DNA of 50,763 nucleotides from Collinsella aerofaciens (GTDB taxonomy: Bacteria > Actinomycetota > Coriobacteriia > Coriobacteriales > Coriobacteriaceae): contig CAJMHW010000013.1 in the NCBI GenBank assembly GCA_905213325.1, positions 1 through 50,763 of the forward strand, given 5' to 3'. Below the pieces are notes generated by a model. That model was not told the origin of the DNA, did no database searches, and saw only the letters and a program-made list of their open reading frames with translations. This document shows positions 34,030 through 42,400 of the stretch, in pieces. Every line of letters starts with the position of its first letter. The first letter of the stretch is position 1. Made by a program: the position numbers and the translations under genes.

Positions 34030-35080
34030 TATTGAAGGTGGACCGCGAACGATTTCGCCATCGGGAGTCGGCGTAGGGTTTTATTGTCGGAATGCCGTAA
34101 CCGCGCATCATGGCACCGAACGATTCTACGTCGTAGGTGTCCGAGAGTTTGAAATGAATGACGTTGTGGCCCATGGCGCGAAGGTTCGCGTCGCGCATGA
34201 GGGCCGCTCGATACGTTTTTGCCGCCGCCCGCTCTGGATCATTTTGAGCCTCGTCTTCAAACTTGCCTAGCCCATGCAGCTCTGCCAGCGTCCATGAGCC
34301 GTCTGGCATCTGCCAGCCATAATCTGCTAGATAATAGCCAGCGTTTCCCGGTCGCGTTATCTCAACTTGAAGCTCGGGCGCGGCAACCCCAGCGAGAATC
34401 ATCGCTGCTCTCGCCTCAGACTCGCCGCCATTGTCTGACCTGCCGTCCATATACTCAAAAACGTCAAAAGCACGCGCGATGCCATGCAGCCCTCGACAAT
34501 TTGCCTGCGCATATGCTCGCAGCTCTTCGCGTTCGACATCGTACTCACGGGCCAAGCCATCGACATAACCCAGCGCATAGCGAAAGGCGCTCGATCGCGC
34601 GATATCAACAACCGTTCGACACGGATCCGTCAGTGTAAACAGACCAAGCCGCCACACTTCGCCCGGGCGCCAGCGCTTGTATTCAACGAACTCATACGTA
34701 TCACGCCTTGTAGACCGTGGCAGCAGCACTTGCACTTTATCCAGAAGCGTATACGCCGAGCCGATGCCGTAGAGCAACGCTGCTGTCGCTCCGCAAAACA
34801 CAGCATCCGGTTCAACGACCGCAATAGCGGATGCCAGCTGAAAGATACGATCTTCAACCCCAAGATTATTCCAATAGACCGGATCCGCATACACATGGTT
34901 GTAAAGACGAAGCATGAGCTCTTCCTGCATAAGCTCGCGCGCACGGCGTTCATCCCAAGGATCAATTGTTATAAGCAGCTGTCCATCTTGATGAATTCCA
35001 ACGGCCGAGAATAGCATCCTTGCATAGGACTGCGGAAAATGTTTGCCTTTATCGAGCATGGCCAACCCCATAACCATCAC
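34019..35080 (-). CDS. Putative nuclease-like protein (AbiEi/DUF559-like architecture), function unknown
   Basis: 353 residues. The middle part (GATAALLYGIGSAYTLLDKVQVLLP, then DPCRTVVDIARSSAFRYALGYVDGL) resembles the AbiEi-like or transcriptional-regulator-like proteins of Actinobacteria that end in a DUF559/Vsr-like endonuclease fold. The C-terminal part has ESEARAAMIL, YYLADYGWQMPDGSWTLAELHG and KTYRAALMRDANLRAMGHNVIHF, which fits a PD-(D/E)xK-type core with Asp in ADYGW and Glu in AELHG. The last residues NKLR and the stop are encoded by palindromic repeat copy 2. No good ribosome site marks the start; ATGs at 35080, 35077, 35071 and 35059 are all possible. It is convergent to the toxin-antitoxin pair. 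I cannot assign a function. Confidence 0.6.
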   Translation of the reverse strand: MMVMGLAMLDKGKHFPQSYARMLFSAVGIHQDGQLLITIDPWDERRARELMQEELMLRLYNHVYADPVYWNNLGVEDRIFQLASAIAVVEPDAVFCGATAALLYGIGSAYTLLDKVQVLLPRSTRRDTYEFVEYKRWRPGEVWRLGLFTLTDPCRTVVDIARSSAFRYALGYVDGLAREYDVEREELRAYAQANCRGLHGIARAFDVFEYMDGRSDNGGESEARAAMILAGVAAPELQVEITRPGNAGYYLADYGWQMPDGSWTLAELHGLGKFEDEAQNDPERAAAKTYRAALMRDANLRAMGHNVIHFKLSDTYDVESFGAMMRGYGIPTIKPYADSRWRNRSRSTFNKLR

Positions 35081-35244
35081 GGCGGAGAGAATACCATTAC
35101 GCTATCGCATGCTTCCGTCCGCAGGCCTTGCCAAAAGCTGACCAAAAGCTTGACGTCGCAGGTCAGAGCTTCAAAAAATATTTCCACTCTCGGTAGACGG
35201 TCGCTACGATCCTCCCAACGGCATCAAAATCCAACCTTACAAAT

Positions 35245-35310
35245 AGTTGCGGTGAAATACGGACTACATGGGCCATAAAAGCCGAAAACAGTCCGTATTT
35301 CACCGCAACT
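35245..35310. repeat. Palindromic repeat A, copy 3
   Basis: Perfect 21-bp inverted repeat (35245-35265 and 35290-35310) with the same core as copy 2 and a different 24-nt loop that again contains an inner stem (GGC/GCC). It lies 1.2 kb from copy 2, at the other end of the nuclease-like gene, so the two copies flank it. Confidence 0.85.
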
Positions 35311-35340
35311 TAGGTGGGGATGTGGGGTCCCCGGCACGTT

Positions 35341-35380
35341 TACGAAAACGGCTCTGATCCCAAAGGGAATCAGAGCCGTT
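35341..35380 (-). terminator. Terminator of the tRNA-Pro/tRNA-Gly unit
   Basis: AACGGCTCTGAT (35347-35358) pairs with ATCAGAGCCGTT (35369-35380), with further CCC/GGG pairing around a short loop. On the minus strand it is followed by TTCG with a short T-tract. Confidence 0.85.
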
Positions 35381-35391
35381 AAGCTATCTTG

Positions 35392-35465
35392 TGGAGCGGG
35401 CGACGGGAATCGAACCCGCGTCATCAGCTTGGAAGGCTGGGGTTCTACCATTGAACTACGCCCGC
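35392..35465 (-). tRNA. tRNA-Gly (anticodon TCC)
   Basis: The acceptor is GCGGGCG/CGCCCGC, the anticodon loop CTTCCAA has TCC, the T loop is TTCGATT, the discriminator is T, and CCA is encoded at 35394-35392. It is cotranscribed with tRNA-Pro just upstream. Confidence 0.95.
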
Positions 35466-35471
35466 AAGATA

Positions 35472-35548
35472 TGGTCGGGACGACAGGATTTGAACCTGCG
35501 ACATCCTGCTCCCAAAGCAGGCGCGCTACCAAACTGCGCCACGTCCCG
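35472..35548 (-). tRNA. tRNA-Pro (anticodon TGG)
   Basis: The acceptor is CGGGACG/CGTCCCG, the anticodon loop carries TGG (CTTTGGGA), the T loop is TTCAAAT, the discriminator is A, and CCA is encoded at 35474-35472. Six bases separate it from tRNA-Gly. Confidence 0.95.
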
Positions 35549-35639
35549 AAGGTGTTGAGCAGCTAAGGTCTAAACCTTGCGTGTCCCAAAGCGAAGGAAA
35601 TTATAGGGGAGACTCCCCGCCTGTGCAAGCGCAGAAACC

Positions 35640-36998
35640 CTAGCTCCTCGAATGTGCGACAAACTTGCTGTGGAGCAGACCGATCACAAACGCCGCCACG
35701 GCAACCGGCGCCCACGCGGCACCGATATCCGCCAGCGGAAGAACATCAAACGGTAGCCACGCGCCCGCAAAGAACGCATCGCGGACCGAGGTGATCACAC
35801 TCTGCACAGCAACCACGCCGCCGACCCACACCCACACCTGCGGATGAGCGTCGCAAAAGCCGTGCACCAGGCCCATCAGTACCAGTACGATGGCAACGGG
35901 ATACAAGGCGTTGAGCATAGGCACCGAGAACATGAGGATCACGTCGAGGCCCACGTTGGAGAGCAGGCACGAAAACGCCGCGAACACAAAGGCGAGGATC
36001 GCGAAGGGGCGGCGCATGGCCTCCTCGGAGGCCTCCGCTCCCCCTTCAACCACGTACGTCTCACAGAAATAGCGCGCGCAGCAACTAATGAGGCCAATGC
36101 ACACGTTCATGCAGGCGAGGAAGAAGATGGCGAAGACCACGACCGTGCCGGCAAGGCCAAAGTGCATGGAGGCCGAGCGAGCAAGGATTGCAGCGCCGTT
36201 GGTGGCGTCGGGCATCACGGTGCCGAGCTGCATACCGGCAAGGGCCAAGCCGCAATAGATAATGGCCATGAGCACGCCGGCGATCACACCGGAACGCGAA
36301 ATCTCGAAGGCCACGCGCTTGTCATCGGTAACGCCCAGTTCGTGAATGGTCTCGGCGATGATAATGCCAAAGGCGAGCGATGCGAGCAGGTCCATGGTCT
36401 GATAGCCAGTCAGAAAGCCCTGCACGGCGGCGCCTGCATCGTAGGGAGCCTGAGGCGCGGCAGCCGGTCCCAGTGGCGAGATCACGGCAGCACCCACGAC
36501 CAGTACGATGAGCGCAATGAGCGCGGGGCCCGTAATGCGACCGAGTACGCGTGTAATGACACCCGGGCGCAGCGTGAGCGCAAACGCGATGATGAAGAAC
36601 CCGATGGCAAACGCCAGACGTGCCGTGCCGAGCGAAACGCCCTCGGGCAGCAGCGGCACCAGCATCTCGAAGGCCGTGGAGCTTGTGCGCGGAATAGCCA
36701 GGCACGGGCCGATGGCCAGGTAGACCGCCGCAACGAAGAATTCGCCAAACTTAGGATGCACGCGGCCGGCAAGCTCGCGCGCCGTTCCGGCAAGTGCCAC
36801 GGCGATAAAACCCATGACGGGCAGGCCGATGGCGGCAATCAGAAAGCCGAGCATGGCGACCGGCGTGGCAGAACCAGCCTGCAGCGCCAGCAGCGGCGGA
36901 ATAATGAGGTTGCCGGCGCCAAAGAGCATCGAGAACAGCGCAATGCCGACGGTAACGACATGGTCGGAGCGCAAACCGCGCGGAGCGGATGAGGCCAT
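35640..36998 (-). CDS. brnQ: BrnQ, branched-chain amino acid transport system II carrier
   Basis: About 452 residues with 12 hydrophobic segments, LIVCS family. It imports Leu, Ile and Val with Na+ or H+. Family blocks are ALFSMLFGAGNLIIPPLL near the N-terminus, FGEFFVAAVYLAIGPCLAIPRTSSTAFE, and GFLTGYQTMDLLASLAFGIII. The ATG at 36998 (MASSAPRGLRS) follows AAAGGTGTGCAT. It stands alone on the minus strand between the desulfurase gene terminator and the tRNA pair. No feature ties it to the selenium genes. Confidence 0.93.
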   Translation of the reverse strand: MASSAPRGLRSDHVVTVGIALFSMLFGAGNLIIPPLLALQAGSATPVAMLGFLIAAIGLPVMGFIAVALAGTARELAGRVHPKFGEFFVAAVYLAIGPCLAIPRTSSTAFEMLVPLLPEGVSLGTARLAFAIGFFIIAFALTLRPGVITRVLGRITGPALIALIVLVVGAAVISPLGPAAAPQAPYDAGAAVQGFLTGYQTMDLLASLAFGIIIAETIHELGVTDDKRVAFEISRSGVIAGVLMAIIYCGLALAGMQLGTVMPDATNGAAILARSASMHFGLAGTVVVFAIFFLACMNVCIGLISCCARYFCETYVVEGGAEASEEAMRRPFAILAFVFAAFSCLLSNVGLDVILMFSVPMLNALYPVAIVLVLMGLVHGFCDAHPQVWVWVGGVVAVQSVITSVRDAFFAGAWLPFDVLPLADIGAAWAPVAVAAFVIGLLHSKFVAHSRS

Positions 36999-37021
36999 AT
37001 GCACACCTTTCGGGTCGAAAC

Positions 37022-37050
37022 AAAAACGGGACGGGCAAAAGACCCGTCCC
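37022..37050 (-). terminator. Rho-independent terminator of the selD-yedF-DUF3343-desulfurase series
   Basis: GGGACGGG (37028-37035) pairs with CCCGTCCC (37043-37050) around a 7-nt loop, followed on the minus strand by GTTTTTG. It lies 16 bases after the desulfurase stop. Confidence 0.9.
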
Positions 37051-37065
37051 GCAAGTATATACGCT

Positions 37066-38205
37066 CTAGCAGGCTAAATCGCGCAAAGCGTCAATCGCGG
37101 TGTCGACTTCCTCGTCCGTGTTGAAATACCCAAACGAGAAGCGGACGACGCCCTGGCGCTCGGTCCCCAGCGCGCGGTGCATGAGCGGAGCGCAATGGGC
37201 ACCGGGGCGCGTCGCAATCCCCCACCCTTGCATGAGCGCGTCCGAAATCTCGGCAGAGTCGATATCGGCTACGTTGAGCGACACAATCGCAGAGCGCGCC
37301 TGCTGGTCAAAGGCACCGTAGAGCTTAATCCCCGGAATCTTGCGCACACCGGCAAGGAAGCGATCAGCGAGCGCACGCTCGTGGGCAGCAATCGCCTCGA
37401 CCCCACCCTGGGCCTCGATAAAGTCGAGACCAGCGGAAAGTCCCGCGATGCCATGACCGTTGAGCGTGCCCGCCTCAAGGCGCGTGGGCCACTCAAGCGG
37501 CTGCAGCGCATCGAAGCTGTGCACGCCCGTGCCGCCCATGGCCCACGGAGCCACGTCAATGCCCTCCGCCACGGCCAGGCCGCCGGTGCCTTGAGGTCCC
37601 ATGAGCCCCTTATGGCCGGTAAAGCACACAATGTCGAGCCCCATGGCCTGCATATCGATATGCATCGCGCCGGCAGACTGCGAGGCGTCGACGATCACCA
37701 GCGCGCCGGCCGCATGCGCGATGGCAGCCACGCGCGCAATGTCGACCGCGTTGCCGGTCACATTGGAGGCGTGCGTCACCACCACGGCACGCGTGCCCGG
37801 CGTGACCAACCGCTCGAGCTCGTCGTAGTCGAGCACACCGTTCGCGTCGCAGCCCGCATGCTCAACGGTCACGCCCTGCTCTGCCGCCAAGCGGTTGAGC
37901 GGACGTAGCACCGAGTTGTGCTCAAGCACCGTCGTGACCACGCGGTCGCCGGGGCGCACCACGCCATTGATAACGGTGTTGAGCGCCGCGGTGGAGTTGG
38001 GCGTAAAACAAACATGGTCAGCACGCGGGCAGCCCAGCAAGCGCGCAAGCTTGGCGCGGCAGCCGTGGATGGTACGTGCCGCATCGAGCGCACCCGAGGT
38101 GGCACCGCGCCCAGCATTGCCGAGCGAGCACATCGCTTGCGTCACGGCGTCGATGACCGCCTGCGGCTTGTGCATGGTCGTCGCCGCGTTATCCAGGTAG
38201 ATCAT
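37066..38205 (-). CDS. Cysteine desulfurase / selenocysteine lyase-like aminotransferase class V
   Basis: About 379 residues, PLP-dependent. The PLP lysine is in CFTGHKGLMGPQG, an early block is MIYLDNAATTMHKPQAVIDA and the likely persulfide or selenide Cys is in RPGAHCAPLMH. It belongs to the desulfurase family that is regularly found with SelD, YedF and DUF3343 in genomes with selenium-dependent hydroxylases, where it is thought to deliver reduced selenium or sulfur. The ATG at 38205 overlaps the DUF3343 stop as ATGA and has GGAGG upstream. It is the last gene before a strong terminator. The specific donor (Cys or Sec) cannot be told from sequence. Confidence 0.85.
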   Translation of the reverse strand: MIYLDNAATTMHKPQAVIDAVTQAMCSLGNAGRGATSGALDAARTIHGCRAKLARLLGCPRADHVCFTPNSTAALNTVINGVVRPGDRVVTTVLEHNSVLRPLNRLAAEQGVTVEHAGCDANGVLDYDELERLVTPGTRAVVVTHASNVTGNAVDIARVAAIAHAAGALVIVDASQSAGAMHIDMQAMGLDIVCFTGHKGLMGPQGTGGLAVAEGIDVAPWAMGGTGVHSFDALQPLEWPTRLEAGTLNGHGIAGLSAGLDFIEAQGGVEAIAAHERALADRFLAGVRKIPGIKLYGAFDQQARSAIVSLNVADIDSAEISDALMQGWGIATRPGAHCAPLMHRALGTERQGVVRFSFGYFNTDEEVDTAIDALRDLAC

Positions 38206-38453
38206 CGCACGACCTCCCACATGTCGATCACCGTAAAGCCCTCGGTGGGAACGCCCGCCGCGGCGAGTTCGCCGCGCAGCAGCTCCTCATCGGCAGGCAA
38301 CGCCTTCCACGCCAAACCGCAGCCGGCAGCGACCTCCCCGGGCACGGGAATCGTCCGCCCGGGAAGACCACGCTCGATGCACAGGGACTCGCAACCCATG
38401 GCGGCCGCCGTGGTGGGAAACGTGATGACAAGCGCCGGGCGCTTCTCCCTCAT
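38202..38453 (-). CDS. DUF3343 protein (putative Se/S carrier-like)
   Basis: 83 residues. The pattern PALVITFPTTAAAMGCESLC, then PGRTIPVPGEVAAGCGLAWKA matches the domain at the C-terminal side of the longer paralog at 10218-10613, including the ...CESLC and AGCGL cysteines. The ATG at 38453 follows GGAGTTGCC, identical to the start region of the paralog. It is coupled to the desulfurase by an ATGA overlap and follows yedF by 19 bases. YedF plus DUF3343 plus SelD is a recognised marker set for selenium-dependent molybdenum hydroxylases. Its biochemical role is unknown. Confidence 0.82.
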   Translation of the reverse strand: MREKRPALVITFPTTAAAMGCESLCIERGLPGRTIPVPGEVAAGCGLAWKALPADEELLRGELAAAGVPTEGFTVIDMWEVVR

Positions 38454-38472
38454 GGCAACTCCAACCAATACG

Positions 38473-39099
38473 CTACGGGCGCACGACGCGCGCGGCCTGC
38501 TCCATCTTCTCCACGATCACGTACATGTTGGTGACCTCGCCCACCGCAAGCTGGTCTTTAATGCCATAGTGGTCGAGGCAGGTACCGCAGGTGAGAATCT
38601 CGACACCCTGCTCCGCCAAGCCCTTCAGGTCATCGAGCACCGGCGAGCCCTCGACGGTGAGCTTGGCACCGCCGTTGTAGAAAAGCATAGTCGCGGGCAG
38701 CTCCTCCTGCTGCGTCACGGCAAAGACAAACGCCTTCATGAGCTTGTGGCCCAGCTCGTCGTCGCCACGGCCCATGCAATCGGTATAGACGGAAATGACA
38801 AGTTTGCCCTTGCCGGCGCTGGCGTCGCAGAAAGCAGCGCCGTCCTGCTCGGGGTCCGCAACGGCCACGGCACCGGCGGTCGCGACGGTCACGCGCCACT
38901 CAGCGTCAGAAACCTTCTCGACTGAGGCCGTGCAGCCCTTCTCCTGCGCCATCTTGGAGATGTTCTTGACGGCGGTCTCGTTGTCGACCGAGGTCACGAC
39001 TGTGCCCTCGCCATCGAGCTGCTTCAGGGCTTTGAGCGTCTTGACGACGGGCAGCGGGCAGGCATCGCCCATGGCATTGACTTCAATTTTGGTAGACAT
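38473..39099 (-). CDS. yedF: YedF, sulfurtransferase-like selenium metabolism protein
   Basis: About 208 residues. The N-terminal TusA/SirA-like domain (VNAMGDACPLPVVKTLKAL, with the CPxP Cys) is followed by a DsrE-like domain from about residue 100 (KLVISVYTDCMGRGDDELGHKLM, MLFYNGGAKLTVEGSPVLDDL, ILTCGTCLDHYGI). The TusA-DsrE fusion is the YedF architecture associated with selenium use. It probably shuttles or stores reactive sulfur or selenium. The ATG at 39099 follows AAAGGA. It lies between selD (59-base gap containing a hairpin) and DUF3343. Confidence 0.88.
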   Translation of the reverse strand: MSTKIEVNAMGDACPLPVVKTLKALKQLDGEGTVVTSVDNETAVKNISKMAQEKGCTASVEKVSDAEWRVTVATAGAVAVADPEQDGAAFCDASAGKGKLVISVYTDCMGRGDDELGHKLMKAFVFAVTQQEELPATMLFYNGGAKLTVEGSPVLDDLKGLAEQGVEILTCGTCLDHYGIKDQLAVGEVTNMYVIVEKMEQAARVVRP

Positions 39100-39118
39100 A
39101 GTTTTTCCTTTCAAAAGG

Positions 39119-39142
39119 GACCGCCCAGAACAGTAGGCGGTC
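39119..39142 (-). terminator. Hairpin between selD and yedF
   Basis: GACCGCC (39119-39125) and GGCGGTC (39136-39142), a perfect 7-bp stem with a 10-nt loop, followed on the minus strand by CCTTTTG. It could reduce read-through from selD into the carrier genes, or protect the mRNA. Confidence 0.5.
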
Positions 39143-39158
39143 GCATAAACGGTTTTCC

Positions 39159-40208
39159 TTAATGCACAACGCGAACGGCAGGACCGCCTGGTACCGGCTC
39201 GTACACGCGCCCGACGACGGCGGCGATACGTCCTTCGGCATGTAGACGGCTCGCAAGCTCATCCACATCAGCAGCAGGTGCCGCGATAAGCAGGCCACCA
39301 GACGTCTGCGGGTCGTACAGCGCGTCGAGCATGCCCGGCTCAAGGTCCTCGTCGGCCGTCACGCGCGGGCCAAAGAAGTCCTGGTTGCGGTAGGAGCCCG
39401 CGGGGATAATGCCCAAACGCGCCATGTCGAGCACCTGGTCAAAGAGTGGCACCGCCCCCGACGCAAGCTCAACTTGCACGCCCGAGCCCTCGGCCATCTC
39501 GCACGCGTGCCCGATCAGACCAAAGCCCGTAATGTCGGTGCAGCCGTGAAGCTCAAGTCCCTCGGCCAGACGAATCGGAGCCTCGTTGAGGGTGCGCATC
39601 GAGTCAAACATGGCTGCGGCCTCGTCCTGCTCGATGAGCTCGCCCTTAATGGCCGTGGTGATGATGCCCGAGCCAACCGCCTTGGTCAGCAGTAACGCAT
39701 CGCCCACGCGCGCGCCGCTGTTGGCGAGCATGCGGTCGAGCGCGACAAACCCGCTCACGGACAGGCCGTACTTGGGCTCGTCGTCGTTGATGGTGTGACC
39801 GCCCGCGATGGAGCAACCCGCCTCGACGCACTTGTCGGCGCCGCCCGCCAGAATCTGACCGGCAACCTCAACGCCCAGACAGCTCGGGATGCACAGCAAG
39901 TTCATGGCATGGCTCGGCCGCCCGCCCATGGCGTAGATGTCCGACAGTGAGTTTGCCGCGGCGATCTGGCCAAATAGAAACGGGTCGTCGACCATCGGTG
40001 GGAAGAAGTCGATGGACTGCACGAGCCCCAGGTTCTCCCCTACGCGGAAGACGCTCGCATCGTCGGAGGTATCGAACCCCACGAGCAAGTTGTCGTTATG
40101 CACATTGGGCAAATCGCCCAGGACCTGGGCGAGGGCTCCGGGAGCCAACTTAGCGGCTCAACCGCTCGCGGCCGTCATGGACGTGAGCCTAATCTGATCG
40201 TCAGCCAT
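39159..40208 (-). CDS. selD: SelD, selenide water dikinase, itself a selenoprotein (Sec17)
   Basis: 349 residues when TGA at 40160-40158 is read as selenocysteine. The start is ATG at 40208 (MADDQIRLTSMTAASG, then U, then AAKLAPGALAQVLG) with GAGGAGG upstream. Sec17 and Lys20 match the catalytic Cys17 and Lys20 of E. coli SelD, and Sec at this site is known in other bacteria. Later blocks are the ATP-binding DDASVFRVG, SLSDIYAMGGRPSHAMNLLC, AGGHTINDDEPKYGLSVSG and DITGFGLIGHACEM. It makes selenophosphate for SelA and any selenium cofactor. A hairpin GGCTC/GAGCC starts exactly 11 nt after the TGA, and a stronger TCGCCCAG/CTGGGCGA follows at 40132-40114; one of them should act as SECIS. Callers ignoring Sec lose the first 20 residues. 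Confidence 0.93.
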
Positions 40209-40278
40209 CGATACCTCCTCTCATCGGTCAATCATTTTCTCCCAGTATACGCATGAATGCGAGCCTGCGGCGGATGCA

Positions 40279-41043
40279 TTAATTGAGCGCCTGTGCGCGA
40301 ATCGCCGCGCCAATCGCTCCGGCAAAGCGAGCCTGGGGCGAGGTGGTCACCGGCGACCCCAGCAGCTCGCCCAACCGCTCCACCACGAAGGCGTTCTCGC
40401 ACAGGCCACCGGTCAGGTAGTACGGGGCGCCCGCGGCCTGCCCGGCCATGGTCGCCACGCGCGAGACCACGCTGTCGATCACGCCACGTGCAATGTTCTC
40501 GCGCGGCTCACCGCGACCGATCAGGCTGATGACCTCGCTTTCGGCAAACACCGTGCACATGCTGCTGATCTTGGTGGGCTCACCGGAACGCGCAAGGTCG
40601 GCCATCTGCAGCTGAGAAATGCCTAGGCGGTCGGCCATGATCTCCAAGAAGCGCCCCGTGCCGGCGGCGCACTTGTCGTTCATGGCGAACTTGGCCACGC
40701 GGCCACTTTTAAGCTGAATGACCTTGGTGTCCTGGCCGCCCACGTCAATCACCGTGCCGTGATCGCCAAACAGGCGCACGGCACCGGTGCCGTGGCAGGT
40801 AATCTCGGTCACGACCTTGTGCGCATAGGGCACGGCGACACGACCGTAGCCAGTCGCGACCACGCGAACATCGTCGCCCGTCACGTCATAGCCAGCCGCT
40901 GCCAGTGCCTCGCGCAGCCGCTCGGAAGCATCGACCGAGGAAAACCCGGTTGGCTGCACGCACGTCCACGCCACCGAACCCTCCCCGTCGACCACAGCAG
41001 CCTTAGCCGCCGTAGACCCGATATCGATCCCGATCCCTATCAT
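40279..41043 (-). CDS. ATPase activator of 2-hydroxyacyl-CoA dehydratase-like (double-cubane) enzymes
   Basis: 254 residues, BadF/BadG/HgdC family of ASKHA fold. ATP-binding blocks are GIGIDIGSTAAKAAVVDG at the N-terminus, IDVGGQDTKVIQL and YLTGGLCENAFVVERL. The CAAGTGRFLEIMADRLGIS and SSMCTVFAESEVISLI cysteines would bind the 4Fe-4S cluster at the dimer interface. Such activators use ATP to push one low-potential electron into the partner enzyme. The partners here are the two adjacent genes upstream, resembling E. coli yjiL next to yjiM. The ATG at 41043 follows GGGAGAGAGCC. selD follows 70 bases downstream on the same strand. Confidence 0.9.
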   Translation of the reverse strand: MIGIGIDIGSTAAKAAVVDGEGSVAWTCVQPTGFSSVDASERLREALAAAGYDVTGDDVRVVATGYGRVAVPYAHKVVTEITCHGTGAVRLFGDHGTVIDVGGQDTKVIQLKSGRVAKFAMNDKCAAGTGRFLEIMADRLGISQLQMADLARSGEPTKISSMCTVFAESEVISLIGRGEPRENIARGVIDSVVSRVATMAGQAAGAPYYLTGGLCENAFVVERLGELLGSPVTTSPQARFAGAIGAAIRAQALN

Positions 41044-41100
41044 GGCTCTCTCCCAATCTAAACATCAAAGGTAGCGGCGCGTTCAGGCGCCTTAGCTCTA

Positions 41101-41200
41101 GGTTTCTCAGGTGCCGGAGATTGCCCCGAAAGAGGAGCGCAGCGTACTTTGGGTACGCAAGCGACGGTTTGAGGGGCAAGATCCGGTGCCTGAGGAAGCT
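41101..41200 (-). repeat. Structured 100-bp repeat B, copy 1
   Basis: About 100 bp that recur at 42401-42500. The ends are inverted (CTCAGGTGCCGGA and TTGCCCC on the left against GGGGCAA and TCCGGTGCCTGAGG on the right). The centre GCGTACTTTGGGTACGCAAGCGACGG is strongly conserved between the copies, with an inner stem GCGTAC/GTACGC. It starts at the stop codon of the double-cubane gene at 41199 and fills the gap to the activator gene. Confidence 0.8.
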
Positions 41201-42362
41201 AGAGCGTTTCGATGAAGGCGGCGATGCGTGTCTCGATCTGACCCATGTCGCCATTGCTGTAATCGGTCTCAATCTTCATGTACGGAATGCCCGCACCCTC
41301 GACAGCCTCCTGCATGCGCGCGCTCTCAACGTTGAAGGTGTGGCAGGCCTGCAGCACGCTCTCTACCACGCCATCGACATGGTACTTCTCGCACATAGCC
41401 AGCGTGTTTTTCATACGACCGTCGTTGGGCGTCATGACCGAGCAGTTGATATCCAGATAGCGGTCGGCGATGGCGCGCAGGATGTCGGGAGCATCCGGGT
41501 CGATCATCATGGCCGCCGTGCGCTCGCCCGAGCAGTCGTCCATGCACACGACCACACCACCGTTGGACTCGATGGTGCGGCCGATCTTGTTGATCACGCC
41601 GCCCACCGGGCAGCCAGTGATCAGAATGCGCTTGGCATCCGCCGCAATCGGGCGCTCGCCAGCCTCGTAGGACTCACGCAGCTTGGCGACCTTTTGCTCC
41701 AGCTGCTGCGTATAGGCCTCGATATCAAAGCTGAACGTACCGGCGAACATGGTGCTCATCAGGTCGACGCCGCTCATGGCCGCCGGCTGGTTGGCCTGCA
41801 GCGCAAACATCTCGAGCTGGGCCGCACGCAAGCGGTTGCGACGACGCACGGCGGCGCGCAGGTCGTCATCGGTAATCGTGATGCCGTAGAAGCCCTCGAG
41901 CTCATCCTTGAGCAGGCGGCACTCCTCGTACCAGCCCTCGCGCTCGTAGGCGCGATCGCGACCCTGCGGAAGATGCAAAATGTGCGTGCGCTTGAGCTCG
42001 TTGAGTAGCTCGTACATCTTCTTCTTGCCGTCGCAGGTTGTCTCACCGATGACCATGTCGCTAAAGTACGTAAACGGGCACTTTTGCGAGTAAGCAAAGC
42101 CGTAGGTCGACTTGATGAGCGGGCAGAGATTTGCCGGCAGCACCTTCTCGGCCTCGGGAATCACCTCGTCGGACGTGCCGCACAGCGCCACGCTCGCAGC
42201 CCCCGCGGCATCGATAATCTCGAGTGGCGTATAGCTGCACAGGAAGCCGACCAGGCGATTACCGGCCTGCTTGTAATCCTTAACGCGAATAAACGCGGCC
42301 TTACGCTGCTCGTTGAACTCCTCAAACGTGGACGGCAACGGCTGCTCATTATTTTCCGACAT
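41199..42362 (-). CDS. Double-cubane-type 2-hydroxyacyl-CoA dehydratase-like reductase, paralog 2
   Basis: 387 residues, HgdB/FldB superfamily. The ETTCDGKKKMYELLNEL motif and Cys in NLCPLIKS, KCPFTY and TGCPVGG point to the double-cubane-cluster reductase group (E. coli YjiM-like) rather than a true CoA dehydratase. Members receive ATP-driven low-potential electrons and reduce small molecules in vitro; the natural substrate is unknown. The ATG at 42362 (MSENNEQPLPSTFEEF) follows AAGGAG; the longer open frame to 42722 runs through repeat B copy 2 and paralog 1 and is rejected. It lies between paralog 1 (upstream) and the activator. Confidence 0.87.
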   Translation of the reverse strand: MSENNEQPLPSTFEEFNEQRKAAFIRVKDYKQAGNRLVGFLCSYTPLEIIDAAGAASVALCGTSDEVIPEAEKVLPANLCPLIKSTYGFAYSQKCPFTYFSDMVIGETTCDGKKKMYELLNELKRTHILHLPQGRDRAYEREGWYEECRLLKDELEGFYGITITDDDLRAAVRRRNRLRAAQLEMFALQANQPAAMSGVDLMSTMFAGTFSFDIEAYTQQLEQKVAKLRESYEAGERPIAADAKRILITGCPVGGVINKIGRTIESNGGVVVCMDDCSGERTAAMMIDPDAPDILRAIADRYLDINCSVMTPNDGRMKNTLAMCEKYHVDGVVESVLQACHTFNVESARMQEAVEGAGIPYMKIETDYSNGDMGQIETRIAAFIETL

Positions 42363-42400
42363 ATAACTCCTTAACAAACCTTTCAACCAACCAAGGAAAC

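Larger units (their letters stand above)
35081..35394. other. Intergenic region with repeat and terminator
   Basis: 314 bases with no supported gene. It holds palindromic repeat A copy 3 (35245-35310) and the terminator of the tRNA pair (35341-35380). The part 35081-35244 would contain the promoter of the nuclease-like gene; no clear motif is seen. Confidence 0.6.
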
